A stretch of 64,000 bases of DNA from Desarmillaria ectypa (lineage: Eukaryota; Basidiomycota; Agaricomycetes; Agaricales; Physalacriaceae): NCBI GenBank assembly GCA_030407005.1, contig JAUDYN010000005.1, positions 310,001 to 374,000 on the forward strand. Direction: 5' to 3'. Shown one piece after another: positions 23,770 to 35,352 of the stretch (position 1 is its first letter; each line of letters starts with the position of its first letter). The translations under genes and the position numbers were made by a program. The notes under the pieces were generated by a model. It saw only the letters and a list, made by a program, of their open reading frames with translations. It was not told the origin of the DNA and did not search any database.

Positions 23770-24822
23770 TTTACAAGATTTACCGCTGTCTTTTCTGCTT
23801 GTTATACCCCCACATAGTTTTTAGTCGCTTCGGTCGATTGTACTTAGCTGTCGTTATCGCTCTTGATTGTTACCTAGAAGGTAGATAGATACGGAGAGCT
23901 TGCTCTCGTTACCACTTGTCGTTTGTACAATTCATGTCGTTGCATATAGTCATCATCTGAGATATACATGTATTCTTTTGAAGAGCGTCGGGTTCTGAGA
24001 ATGATTAAAATTAAAGGTTCAAATTTGGAATATGTACTTTTGGTTATGGGCCTATCCAGCTCTATACCCGGGGTTTCGCTACGAGATCCCGCATAACGCT
24101 ACGTAGCACCTGATAGTACCTATACCAGGGTGCATTTCCAGAAATGTCGTAATGAGAAGGCAATACAGTCTTGTTTGCATTCAACACGTATGTACTGTTC
24201 ATAGAGAGGTTGTGGAACCGCCGAGGCACTCGGAGAAGACGCAACCGAGGAGAGTCGGTACAACTTCATGACATCTGGACAAGTTGAAAGACAGGAGAAA
24301 GACAGACTGCTGGGAGCCGGGGTTTTCGGACAAATCGAATAATTAGCTGGAAATCTTCGAAATAACAATGAACGATAATGAACGAATTATACCAGATACA
24401 ATTTGAGGTGCACTAGTAGCCTTACAGCATCTTGTCTCGTACTGTACAAGCATCAGTACTATATTTATACTTGTTCAGATCCGAGTCCGCCAAGAGGAAC
24501 TAGTTCATAAAAGGCAAGAGCGCCCGATCAAAAGCCTGAAAATCTCCTTTCGTTAAACAATTTTCCTCCAATTGCCACAATATCTGTCCAACCATGCCCT
24601 CTGCGAGGTAAATTATAAAACTTATTTAGGTACCGCATAGTAGTACTGTGGAATCGGACTGAGGATAGCACAGGCATTCCGTTCTGACGAATTTTCATTC
24701 AGCGATAACCAATGCGGAGATGACAGGGTAATTTCCCAAGTTCTTCAATCCCTGAAAAAAATGAGTCAGCTGCGATCTATATAATTGGTGCCGATAGCCT
24801 CCTTGTCCTCTCACCACCATCT
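23770..24822. other. Intergenic, no gene recognised
   Basis: A 1.05-kb gap. AT-rich sequence at 24,400-24,800 probably forms the MFS promoter. A TATATAA motif at 24,778-24,784 lies 39 bp before the MFS ATG. Confidence 0.45.
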
Positions 24823-26633
24823 ATGGCTGCCACCGAAGCCAGCAAGAGCGTCCAAACCACCGAGACCAAGCGAACCCCGCTTCCCAGATGGCAGCTGCTT
24901 ATCGTGTTCCTCACCCAGCTTGCGGAGCCTATAACAGCGACGGTCATATTCCCTTTTGCTCCTGAATTCATCCGTAGGACAGGAATTACTGGGGGGGACG
25001 AGACCAAGACAGGCTACTATGCTGGGTTTATCGTGAGTCTCCCTTGGTTCTTCAATGGATTCACCTGACGTGCTCGCGAGATTTAGGAATCCGCCTTCTT
25101 TCTAGCCGAATGCTTGAGCGTGTTCCACTGGGGCCGTTTATCTGATAAGTTCGGCCGAAAGCCCATCTTGCTCTTGGGTCCTCTTGGGTTGACATTTGCG
25201 ATGCTCGGCTTTGGGGCCTCGAGTAGCTTCTGGTCACTGGTATTGTTCCGATGCGCTCAAGGTGTTTTCAACGGGAATATCGGTACGTGTCTTCTTCCCG
25301 ATTCCTGGTTATGGAAAGTGCATGATGAAATCGGAGATAGGTGTTTCAAAGACTGTTTTGGCAGAGGTATGTCGTGTTGTGGTGTCATTTCATCGTATTG
25401 GCTCGCTAAATTCTCTCGTTAGCTCACGGATTCCACTAATATTGGAGAGGCCTTTGCCTTGATGCCTTTAGTATGGGGACTGGGTGTTACCCTAGGGTAA
25501 GGACATTTTAATGACCAGCAAAGACTGTTGATTCCGATTCTTTTTTTTCGAGTAGTCCCGTCATAGGCGGTCTCTTGGTGCATCCAGCAGATACATGGCC
25601 AAATACATTTGGGCGAATCGCGTTATTCCGTGACCATCCGTATTTCCTCCCTTGTGCTGTAGCTGGACTGTTCTCCTTCGCGATTTGTCTGCTTACCCTT
25701 GTTGGTCTGCAAGAAGTAAGTTGACTGATCAGCTCTCTTTTATGTCGGCTGTTCACCTCTTTTAATCTAGACGCACCCTGCGACTATCGCGCGTAAAAAA
25801 TCTAAATGTTCGCGACCCACACAGGAAACTCGCCTGATTGCGAACAGCACAGGGGCAGACTATGGATCTATTGCCACCACGACTATCGCATCAGATGACG
25901 CAGTGTCTGGTCCCATCCCAAGCCAGCCTCCTAGCATGCGAGAGGTTCTAGGAACCCAGTTTTTACGCGTTTTGATGAACTACACGTTCATCTCGTTTGT
26001 TGAAACTGCGTATGATGCGCTCATTCCCCTGATGTATTCGACGTCTATACCAGTTGGCGGTCTCGGTTTTAGCCCTTTCCAGATTGGCCAAATCTTGTCA
26101 GTATGGGGATTGACTAACGCTATCGTGCAAACTGTTTTCGCGGGAAGGCTACTGAGGATGTTCGGTGCTCGCAGGATGTTTATAGTCTCCATCGGCTTCA
26201 TGTTTGTAGCCATGTTAGCCTTCTCTTTCGAGAGCTACTTCGCAAGGCTAGCTGGTCGCGTTGACGAGAAAGTAATCGCGCTTTTACTTATCCAACTCAC
26301 CTGTAATCTCATGATCTTCGTTGCTTTTGGTATGTTTACTCCCTGATCTACACCCTTTGTTTCACTTATCACCTTGCAGCTGCGATCCATGTTCTCGTCG
26401 TTCAAAGTGCAACAAGTAGGGCTGCGCTAGGTTCGACAAACGGCGTTGCACAGATGGCCGGCTCTGGTATTCGCGGCTTCGCACCATATTTTGCCTCTTC
26501 CATGTTCTCGATCTCCCTTGAAAGCCAGCTCGCGGGGGGTTTCTTGGTGTATATTGTTATTCTGGTTCTAACCTTGGCCTTACTTTCGCTGAGCTTCAAA
26601 ATTCCAAAACGCTTCAAATCAGCGGATAACTAG
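24823..26633 (+). CDS. MFS transporter, ZIF-like/TetA-like family
   Basis: A spliced gene starting MAATEASKSVQTTE. The first helix follows PRWQLLIVFLTQLAEPI, a start common to fungal relatives of plant ZINC INDUCED FACILITATOR-like proteins. The cytoplasmic loop 2-3 MFS signature is GRLSDKFGRKPILLLG. Later blocks include FRCAQGVFNGNIGVSKTVLAELTD, LPLVWGLGVTLGPVIGG and the central loop with TIARKKSK. The second half (VLGTQFLRVLMNYTF to the end) runs through GGLGFSPFQIGQIL and ends FKSADN. About 12 membrane helices are expected. Substrates of this branch range from zinc-chelates and organic acids to drugs, so the substrate is not predictable. Five short introns are inferred, with no break seen. 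Confidence 0.8.
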
Positions 26634-27716
26634 ACAAAAAATCTACTAAATACATACCTACTTAGACGATGTAGCGGTATGACAATTTCTATTTTGTTTT
26701 GGCAGCGGGATGAAATGCCCTTCCCGTCATTCAACGCTCGGGTGACTTGCACGGCATTAAGGGTTGTTCCATTGATGGCCGTGCCTGTAGAGGATTGATC
26801 TGTATCTGTGCTACTATTTATTCATCTTTGCGTCAATATTTTTACATTGATAGCTAACATGGCATGTCTGGACTCTGAAGCGGCAAACTGACATGACGCC
26901 GCACTCAATTACCATTTGTCTGCTACGATAAATTCACTGCCTAGTGCCGATGCAAACGTCCCTCAACGCCGCGGACCTGAACATCGGCGTCTCGCCATCA
27001 GAAATGTAGACAGGCAAAAGAAGGGCGCTGCGAGCGGCAAGAGTGCGAACCGGCACTTGTACATACCGATTTCAAGACATGAAACATAGGAACGTGCGTA
27101 GATTGTCGCCTCCGGTTTAAATTTCATCCCCCCACCGAGTTATGGAGACGGGGACTACGGATTTAATGTTGAGGACTTGAAAATAATCATTGAAATGTCG
27201 TGCCGAATGCCGAGAATAGTTGAAACTCCGATGCTCCGGCACCGGCTGAAGAGAAGCGCAAAACAAAAACCCCGACAAACCTTGCCGCTTTCCACCCATC
27301 ACGAACAGTTTATCTCTGACAATTGTTTGGTGAAACGAAATGAGATGCCTGATTCCTTCGTAGATACGGCACTCACGCTTGTTACTCTACAGTCCTGCTA
27401 AAATTAGGCTGGCTCCCGTTGAACTGATGAAAAGTCTATCATCGTTTCTACTCTAGTAGTCAAGTCGCCAAGCCCGGAGATGCGATATCCTTGGATTCCT
27501 GTGTATCTTGGTGACGGCTCCCAACACTGATTGACTTGTACACATGTGTTGTTCTTCCCTCTCTCTCGGTCTCATTTCCGAACGAAAATGTATAAAAGAC
27601 ATGGATATGCGAGCTTCATACCTCAGCTGTGCTCACCCATCCAACTCTTCTCTAGACGCAGGTAGTCTAGAGCCAAGCATACCACAAAACATTCTTTCTT
27701 ACGCTTCTATCTTGCC
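26634..27716. other. Intergenic with TATA box for the downstream gene
   Basis: No gene is supported. TATAAAAG at 27,591-27,598 lies about 120 bp upstream of the next ATG and probably is its TATA box. Confidence 0.45.
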
Positions 27717-28663
27717 ATGTTCAACAAGTCTTCCATCTTCCTCGTGGCCACATTGGCTCTCAGCGTCGCCGGTTCTCTAGGCGCCAACACCAGCGGGTAT
27801 GGCATATTCCTATTGCTCTTATTCTCGCTAACTTATCACTTCTTCTCGCAGCGCACAATCCCGCTCTGTCGGCCGTCCTGATGCTGACAACAACTTGAAC
27901 GCTCGTCAGGTTGCCGGAATGCGTCTCCCACAGAAGCGTGCCGTCTCCACATCTGAAAAGAAACGTCGTGCTGAGCTTGTGAATGCGCTTCGTACCATCG
28001 ATAGTCGCTCTCTCGAAGAAATTCGTCGCGCTGTTAATGTTGTTTCTCGCCGTCAAGTGGCGGATTCGGCCACAAACGGTGGTATGGAGGGCACGACCAC
28101 TACTGATTCGGGATCTATTGCCACATCAACGCCCACTAACAGTCTGGGTGGCGATTCGGATGCGGATAATGCCGGTGGGGCTCCTGACGGCGATCAAGAT
28201 GACTCGGGCGACGGTAGCCCTGATCAAGGTGGTCAAGACGGAGGGCATGGTGGACATGGACATGGACATGGATGTTGCTGCTGCTGCGGTGGAGGAGGAG
28301 GAGGAGGAGGACAGAAACAAAGTGAGATCATAATTGCCGCTTCCTTAGCTCGATTGGCGCTGACAGACTATTTCAGTGGGAACGGGCGGTGGTCCTGGTG
28401 GTCCTGCTATTGCCACCACCACGGATACCCAGAGTCCCGGTGGTACAGACTTGGGTACAGACTCGGGCGCAGACACTGGCGCAGACACTGGCGCAGACAC
28501 TACTGCGGGCACTAAAGGATCTGGTACAAATCCAAGTGCTAACACTGGCTCAACTTCTGATACTGGATCGGAGGGTGCCACCAACGGGTTTGGCGGTAAC
28601 ACCCCCAGTACCACCGCCAAGAGAGGAACCTACGGACGATGGATCGGTCGCCGCAGGCTATAG
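27717..28663 (+). CDS. Secreted His/Cys/Gly-rich repeat protein
   Basis: Three exons. A signal peptide (MFNKSSIFLVATLALSVAGSLG) leads to NTSGAQSRSVGRPDADNN. A Lys-Arg pair in LPQKRAVSTSEKKRR may be a Kex2 site. A basic helical segment (about residues 55-85) precedes Gly/Asp/Ser-rich sequence, then HGGHGHGHGHG, five consecutive Cys and eight consecutive Gly. After a ~50-nt intron the C-terminal half is Thr/Gly/Asp-rich, with a three-fold GAD-T repeat (DNA unit ~12 nt, near 28,468-28,505), and ends in an Arg-rich GRWIGRRRL. No family is recognised. The His and Cys clusters suggest metal binding at the cell surface or outside, which is inference. The splice acceptor near 28,375 sets the frame of the last exon. 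Confidence 0.6.
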
Positions 28664-28835
28664 GTTTCCTTACTGCATCCAAAGTCGTTGGCCCCTTACG
28701 TCTAAATATGTAGTCCATTAGTTTGTGCGTTCAATTGGAGGAACTGAGCTGTCCATGTCGAGTAAAATATTCGTGTCATTATCTCCTCCAAAATGTACAA
28801 GGTATATAGTGACAGGAAACCTCACGAGGTGAAGT

Positions 28836-30958
28836 CTATGTCATGGTATCCAGACTCTGCTTCAGTACACCCTGAACAATCTGCTCCTGTTGAGCAAGCC
28901 AAAGTCCAAAAGACGGAGTTTTGAGCCATCTACGAATATTAAAAACCGAGTACTTTCGTCGAACGAGTGAATACTCACCTCTCGTAGAAGTCTTTCCGCT
29001 TACTCGTTGAGCGAAACGGCAGGGTACTCCCATGAATCTTCAACGACGCGAAGAACGCAGACGTATTGAACGGTTTGAGTCGGAGAGGACCCAAATGCGA
29101 GTTACGCTGACGACCAGCGACCTCCGAGGGCGTAGGTATCAAAGTATTCAGATATCTTGTTAGGGGGATCAGAAGCTCATTTGAGCGCGAATAGAAATGT
29201 CTTCGCAAAGCCCATGATGCGGACATTCCTGTGGTGATAATCAGAAGTGCGGGTAAAGGAGGAAGCAACGCTCGTACGTTCTTGCTCGGTACCACGACAT
29301 GCTGATTCGAGCTGTTTCAGCACGGCATGGTCTTTCGATATGTACCGTTTATGTACTTTGGTCTTCCAGCCTGGAGAAGGTCCAGGGGTAACGGTCGACA
29401 TGATGCTTTTCGTTGCCGTGTTGGGTCTAAGATGAAATCAGTGTTAATGCCGGCTTGCTTTGGAGGCATGTACATACGGAATTCGTCGTCCAAGACTTAA
29501 AACATGCGGCCAGTGCAAACACGATCGTTCAAAGAAAGGATTCGTCACTCCGAGAAGCAGACCAGACTTTGGAGGAAGTTTGTTGACCAAAGCACTATGA
29601 TCTCTATCGTGGATAGTGAAGTATGGTCGGATGTCTCCAGCAGTAGGGATAGGACGTAAGAGGTCCCTAAGCCACCATATCGCCTGACTTGTCTGAGATG
29701 GAGAAGAGCCGAATATCAATATGGGCTCACAAAGAACCACACATTCCCATATTGACCAAAGGTGTGAGAGAGAAGCTTCAAAGAGAAGAATGGGTGGGGG
29801 GGGAGAACGGGGATGACGATGCTAGGATCTGGCAGAAAAGGGTTAGTGGTGTCCCCCATCGACGAATACATGGAGTTTACATGGGACTTGGGATCACATT
29901 CCATAAGCTGTTGCTCATCAGTACATTGTGGTAGCTCCACTTGGAGTACCGAGCCTAGGAATCCCAGTTCGACAGTTGCTCCGGGGGTCGGGTCCGACCT
30001 TTTCTTCGCGGACTACATCAGTATCTATTTCCAGCAAGGGAAATAGTGAGGGGTACCATGTGGCGATGTTATGACATGCAGTCTCCAGCATCGGTAGCCC
30101 ATGCACTGAAAACAGCGGGCCGAATATCGAGCATAGTGATGTGAAGAGGGCTGGATAAGGGTGATGAGTGAGAAATACGAGGGAGCGCTGAAGGAACATG
30201 AGTCTAAATACACGAACTAAGGTGGAAAACGCACTTGCTCATAGCCTCGCTTCAATGCAGGATCACGCCTTTGACTAAAATGAGAAAAGCAGTATATATA
30301 CCCATCAATGGGAGCCGGGCGTTTTTCGCTTGATATAGAAAGTTGATGCTCGCGGATACGAAAAGAATGGTTTTGTGAGCCTTGATCAAACTGTAGTGAA
30401 TCAGGAAAGGATAAAAATGCGCTAATTTTTTTTCAGACCATCATAAATCAGAAGAAAGATTCATGCTGACATGTTTTCTGACTCTTCTGGCAAGAGAAAC
30501 AAAGGGGGAAATATCCCGTTGACCACAGGGCCCGAGTCGATGTCAAAGTCGACTAAAAGGGCCATCAGCCGAAACTTTTAGACACTCTGCAGAAACGCAC
30601 CTATGGCTATGCCCAAAATCCACCGTCGAATTTTGGCCAGGACGTCATCTGCTACCTCAAGTCCTTCTATACCAGATGGTCCTCGCCTCGGTTTGACCTC
30701 GGTTTGAGGAACGCGTGGTAGTGTTTGGGAACGCGATACGGCACTGGGACGCAAGACTTTGATCAATTCGGGAGACGAGGGCGAGCCGAATGCAGATTTC
30801 AAAGATATCGCAGGAGATGAAGGCAGTAGATCAAAGGAAAGAGATAAAGAAGATCGAGAACAGCTGGTATCGAATGCTGACGCCGTCTGTATTGACCCCA
30901 AGTCGACCTCGCTATCATCGTCCGTGAAATCCTCCAGAGTCAGATTGGCTCTGACCAT
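28836..30958 (-). CDS. DENND6 (FAM116)-like DENN-domain protein
   Basis: DENND6 proteins are guanine-nucleotide exchange factors for endosomal Rab GTPases (Rab14 in animals). The start used is MVRANLTLEDF, with ATG in a good GCCATGG context. After an acidic/Ser-rich leader, the conserved entry LAKIRRWILGIAIVDFDIDSGP is split by an intron. Then come SFPDSLQFDQGSQ, RSLVFLTHHPYPALF (uDENN), LPPHPFFSLKLL, EPILIFGSSPSQTSQAIWWL, PYFTIHDRDHSALV, GLLLGVTNPFFE, HWPHVLSLG (cDENN), and near the end RYLNTLIPTPSEVAG, LKPFNTSAFFASLKIHG and FYERWLKTPSFGLWL (dDENN). At least seven short introns are present and every core block is intact. It converges on the His/Cys/Gly gene with a gap of 172 bp. Confidence 0.85.
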
Positions 30959-31465
30959 GGCTCCTGTCAGTGCGGCGGTTATCCTGTTCAAAATTTGTGT
31001 TTCCGTAAAAGTGGTTCGACAGATCTATTGAACATTTTAGACATATGAGACTTGGAATTTTACCAGCCAAGTCACCTAGGCGCTTGAAAATATTCAACGC
31101 CAAGGGCGAGAATACGTAAGTTCCCTTGAGCTCAAGGGAAAGTGGTAGTGCCAAGACAAGGAGTAAATGACGTGCAGATCACTGGCAAACATTCCGGCAG
31201 GTTCGGACCGTATCCATACTCTGGCTAAAACAGGCCCAGGAATCTATCAGGGGCGTGACATGTCTCCATCCCAGACGTACAAAACAAATGAATTCACAAA
31301 TTTAAATACTCAGATTAAATAAAAGAGTGGATATCCTTCCATTATCACTTGATAAATAATGTCAGCCGGGAGCCGACAATACATAAATAGCAAAACCACT
31401 GGACCGTGAGCGAGAATGCGAATGCAAGACAAACTAGAGCGATTGGAAAAAAGTAGTTCTCATCC
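30959..31465. other. Promoter/5' region of DENND6-like gene
   Basis: An in-frame open stretch continues upstream of the chosen start but has no ATG in frame. It is likely 5' untranslated sequence plus the 3' flank of the RRM gene. Confidence 0.4.
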
Positions 31466-32632
31466 TTATTCATTCAACCTTGACTTCTTCCTGGGCCCAT
31501 CCGGTATCCCGCTGCCGCTGCCTTGCATGAAAGCGGGACCACGACCCTGAGGCATGCCTCCGCGTTGAATAGGGTTCATCATTCCCATACCTAATATAAA
31601 GAATGAAAAAGCAAAGACACAGCGTAAGCACAACACGGAACAATACAGCAACTACAGGAAAACTAGAAATTCGTACCCATACTGCCACGGCTATTCATCA
31701 CACCACCTCCTCTCCCAGCGTAGTTCACCATGCCACCTTGGCCCTGAAAACCGCCTCCCATCATGTAACCCCCGCCCAGGCCCATATTGATCATGCCCAT
31801 CTCCATGTTTGGCATTCCCATCATCCCCGGGTTGGGCGCCATGCCTCTTTGCATGAAGCCTCCCCTACCACGGAAATTGGGGTTACCACCCCTGCCCATA
31901 CTACCATTCTGCGGTGCCCGCGGAACTGGTTCTAATATATGGCTTGAGCACCGCTGAATGGATCCCGGGTAGAAAGACCTACCCTTGGGCAATGTACGGA
32001 ATGGATTACCGTAACCGCTCGACGTCAACTCGGTCGTGACCCAACGGTTCTGGAATTCGCTGTAAAGAATATATCAGGCTTATACCGAGACATGGAAATG
32101 GCTCCTCGTACTTAGTAGAGAACCAGTTTTTAAGAATGGCCGCATTTTCGTGTGATCTGCATTCTATATAAGCCTGTCTATAGAATAAAATTGATTCAAC
32201 ACATATTTAGGGAGCACGACTAATCTGTACGTACCCTTTACTCTTCCCATTAATTTTATGTTCCGAAAAAGTTATGTTCTTATGTTCAAGGTTTACTCCG
32301 ACGCTCTGCGCAAGTTGACGGAGGTCCTCATCTGTAGTCCACTAAACTAAAATCGTCAGCGCTAGCAACGTAAAAACCCGAAAAACACGTACCCATTGCA
32401 AGTCGCTAATGAGCAACGCGTCATGTTGACTCGTAGAAATAACAGCTTGTCGTGGCTGAGTTGGCCCCCCTTCAACAGAGCCTTCACCCTCCCTCGATCG
32501 TTTGTCATCCATCTTCAGCTCTTGTGATAATATTTCAAGGTCAACCTCGTATCTCTATCAATACGATCTGTAGAAGGAAGACATAACACTTACCTCACGC
32601 TGCTTGCCTCCTTTAACATTGACGGCCGACAT
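31466..32632 (-). CDS. CPSF6-like RRM protein with Gly/Met-rich tail
   Basis: The start is [13 protein letters not shown]. After a charged leader the RRM runs from [20 protein letters not shown] (RNP2 area) through [23 protein letters not shown] (RNP1) to [17 protein letters not shown]. The WTTDEDL and NGKSKG pattern resembles CPSF6/CPSF7, subunits of pre-mRNA cleavage factor Im in the nucleus. The C-terminal half is Gly/Met/Arg-rich with RGG-like motifs ([16 protein letters not shown]) and ends RKKSRLNE, a likely nuclear signal, in place of an SR domain. Four to five introns are present. Its ATG is 12 bp from the ATG of the oppositely oriented gene at 32,645, so both must share or overlap promoters. 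Confidence 0.75.
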
Positions 32633-32644
32633 TAATCATACAAT

Positions 32645-33356
32645 ATGGCTGGCACGGTGCGGCTCAAACAAGTCTGTAAGTCATTGAGAATTTTTGTAAC
32701 GTAGGCACGACCCAGGGTGCTCACATGCAGTACTACGGCTACAAGGTGTGCCCGATAAAGGCCGTCTACTCTCCACGGATAAATACAGGTCGCAGAGCGC
32801 TAAGTACGAGATGAGCCAAACAAAATCGTGGTTAGTGTGCAAGTTGAGATTAGACGCCGCGCCGACGATATTTGGTCCAGGCTATTTACAATTTATCCTG
32901 ATAAAGAAGGAGGGTTTCCAGTTTGAGCACATGAACGCCTTCCCTGAGATTTATGTGGATGTGGATACGTCGCGCCGTCTCACAGGACTTTTCCTTTGTC
33001 GGATTGAGGTACATGCTAAATGTTCGTTTCAATGTCCATTTGTGTTGAGTCTTGGCTGTCAAGGCAGAACTGAAACTCTTGTATTGTTCAATCTCATTAC
33101 ACATCAGTTGATGAACTGTTGTTATCGCAAGTCTATGTGATACTATTGGCAGGATACAATTGCGATACTCACGAGGTATCAGCTAGATAGAGTTTCGGTA
33201 CCCGTGGGATTGTCCAACTACTCCAGAGACTTCGCCCAGAATGCTGAGGTGCCAGGAATCAAAGAGAAAAATTGGGCCATCGCATTTCGTGTAGTCGCAA
33301 TTCTCGGTTCCAAAGAACAAAACCAAGAGCCTGATTCGATAGGGGATGGGACCTAG
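32645..33356 (+). CDS. Unrecognised small conserved-looking protein
   Basis: Three exons are joined by clear splice sites. MAGTVRLKQV is followed by an intron (GTAAGT to CATGCAG). The long middle exon runs from LLRLQGVPDKGRLLSTDKY to LFLCRIE, and a 153-nt intron follows. The last exon, DTIAILTRYQLDRVSVPVG through SNYSRDFAQNAEVPG, ends at a TAG. The product is about 185 residues, mixed and globular in composition, without signal peptide or membrane segment. I do not recognise the family. The exact open frame across two introns supports it being real. It shares a bidirectional promoter with the CPSF6-like gene, which hints at housekeeping expression. Confidence 0.55.
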
Positions 33357-33703
33357 TAAAAAAATTCATGAGAAAGCAATTGAAGCGGCCGGAGTGCGGA
33401 ACACTCATCAAAATGATTGCGGTCTGTTCGGCAAGCTCGATATCTCGTAGCTCTTTCATTAGGCTACAGTATCAATTATCGATGTTTATCTCCGATAGAA
33501 GATACTGTAAAAGTGACACTCATATCGAGAGGCAAAGGAAGTAGAGTACATATGTGCTAGGGATATAATGGTGTGTATGCTGATAAAATTGAATGCGTTT
33601 AGTTTAGTGGTCTAGTAAGGCAGATATGCATGTCATGAAGATCTTCCAGCCGACCAGAAGGGAAAACAGAAAAGGTCCACGAGAACCGGCCAGAGCAACG
33701 CAC
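33357..33703. other. Short convergent intergenic region
   Basis: A 347-bp gap between two convergent genes (unrecognised small gene and SPT2). No feature recognised. Confidence 0.5.
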
Positions 33704-35153
33704 CTAATCACCACGCCTCTCCCTCGCCAACCGCTTCTTTCTTTTCTCTTCTTCATGCCGACGCTCAGCAGCCAAGGCCTCCTCTTCCTCACGTCTCGCA
33801 ATCTTGGAGCTAGGAGGGTGTCAGCAGCAGTAAACCAAGGCGGCTGGAACGTAACAAACCTGTATAGCTCCTCTCGCTCCAGGACCGATGCATCGGCCTC
33901 CATATCTTCGTCGTCACTAAAGTCATCGTGTCCAACATAAGCGCTGCGATTCTTGCCGAGTGCAGCCCAGATCTGACTTCGCATATCATCGTCCAAGCCA
34001 TCTGGGCGTCTCTTAGGCGGAGGTGGGGATACAGAGCTACTCGGAGAGCGAGGACGCTTCTTCACAACAGGACGAGTTTGGACAGTAGGCTTTGCAGCAG
34101 GCTTTGACGAGGCCGATCTGGGTGCATCGGTAGATCCGGATCGCTTCGACGAAAGGGAAGTGATTGTCTTCGTGACAGGCTTAGAGGATGATGATGGTGC
34201 TCTGGGAGGCGGTACTGATGTCGCTTTCTTCGTACCGCTGGGTATACTTGATATAGGAGTATTTCGCTGACTGGCACTCTCTGAAAGGAGATTGAGATGA
34301 AAGCCATGACAATAAATGTAATGGACTCACGGGAAGAAGAGGCAGACGCAGCAGTCTTGGGAGTCTCAGGGACTGTTGTTGTTTTCTTCTTATCCGAGAA
34401 CCAGTCACTGAAGGCTTTAGCGTCCTCTCCACTCAGGGTTTTCCTCTTTTTTTCCTGCTGCATGTCCTTTACAATCTCGTCAATGGTCCGGGTATCCCGT
34501 TTATTAGTGTTAAGTTTAATCAGATGCATGGGCACAGCAGTCAAACGCTCCTTCGTTGTCATTCCAGCAGACGATGACAATGGGGGAAGTCCAGGAGTCG
34601 TTGTCATCACATCTATGGCGCCACCAGGCAGCTGACGTCCTGCTTTAGAATAGCCTTTCGCCGGAGTACGTCTTGGTGACCGGAACTCATTGCGATACTG
34701 AGCCTGCTCCTTGCGCTGTCGCTTTTCCTCCCGGGTGAGAACAGTGGCACCCGACGCTTCATCGTCATCAACAGGGAGTCTCCTCTTGCGGACACTCTCC
34801 TGCGTCTGAGTTTGCGAGGACGATGAAGGCCATTTCATGTCCGACTTCCCGGGCTTCTTGGCACCGTATCGCAGATGATCCCGCTCCTCCTCTTCGCGCC
34901 GCAGACGAGCAGCCTCCAAGGCCTTGGCCTTCTCCTCCTTCAGCCGCTGCCGTTCCTTCTCCCGCTTCTCATCCTCGAAGTGCTTTAGGCGCAACTTCGC
35001 CTCCAGTTCCCTTTGTTTCCGGTCAGCTTCATCCTGTTTCTGTCGTCGCTCCCGCTCTCGACGCTGGCGCTCAGCAAGAGCAGTCTCTACGCTCTTCTGA
35101 GATTCCCGAGTCTGGGTGGCACTGAGAGCCATAAGAGCCGCAAATCCAGACAT
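33704..35153 (-). CDS. SPT2: SPT2 chromatin protein
   Basis: SPT2 is a histone H3-H4 chaperone acting with transcription elongation and heterochromatin maintenance. From MSGFAALMAL, residues ~15-100 are a charged Arg/Glu/Lys-rich coiled coil (RRERERRQKQDEADRK and onward). Disordered Ser/Lys/Pro-rich sequence follows, with basic nuclear-signal-like clusters (VRKRRLPVDDDE, EEKRQRKEQ). The conserved SPT2 C-terminal domain is recognisable: IWAALGKNRSAYVGHDDFSDDEDMEADASVLEREE, then after an intron SKIARREEEEALAAERRHEEEKR. Two introns are inferred (near 34,285-34,330 and 33,810-33,860). The stop is TAG at 33,704-33,706. It is divergent from urease with a 199-bp gap. Confidence 0.85.
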
Positions 35154-35352
35154 GGTAGATTGTTGCTAGAGGTGCCAGAGGTGCCTAGGGGATAGAATGG
35201 ATGGAGGTATAATGTAGAAAGAAAGCAGTGGTCAAAGTACAAAGGAAATCAAGCGTGGCAGTGACGAGTGGCTCTAACTAAGCATTTGGCCTTGTTTGTC
35301 GCCAAGAAATAACTCCGGCCCGGTTTCCCGTCTTGCGGGCTTGAACCGCACC

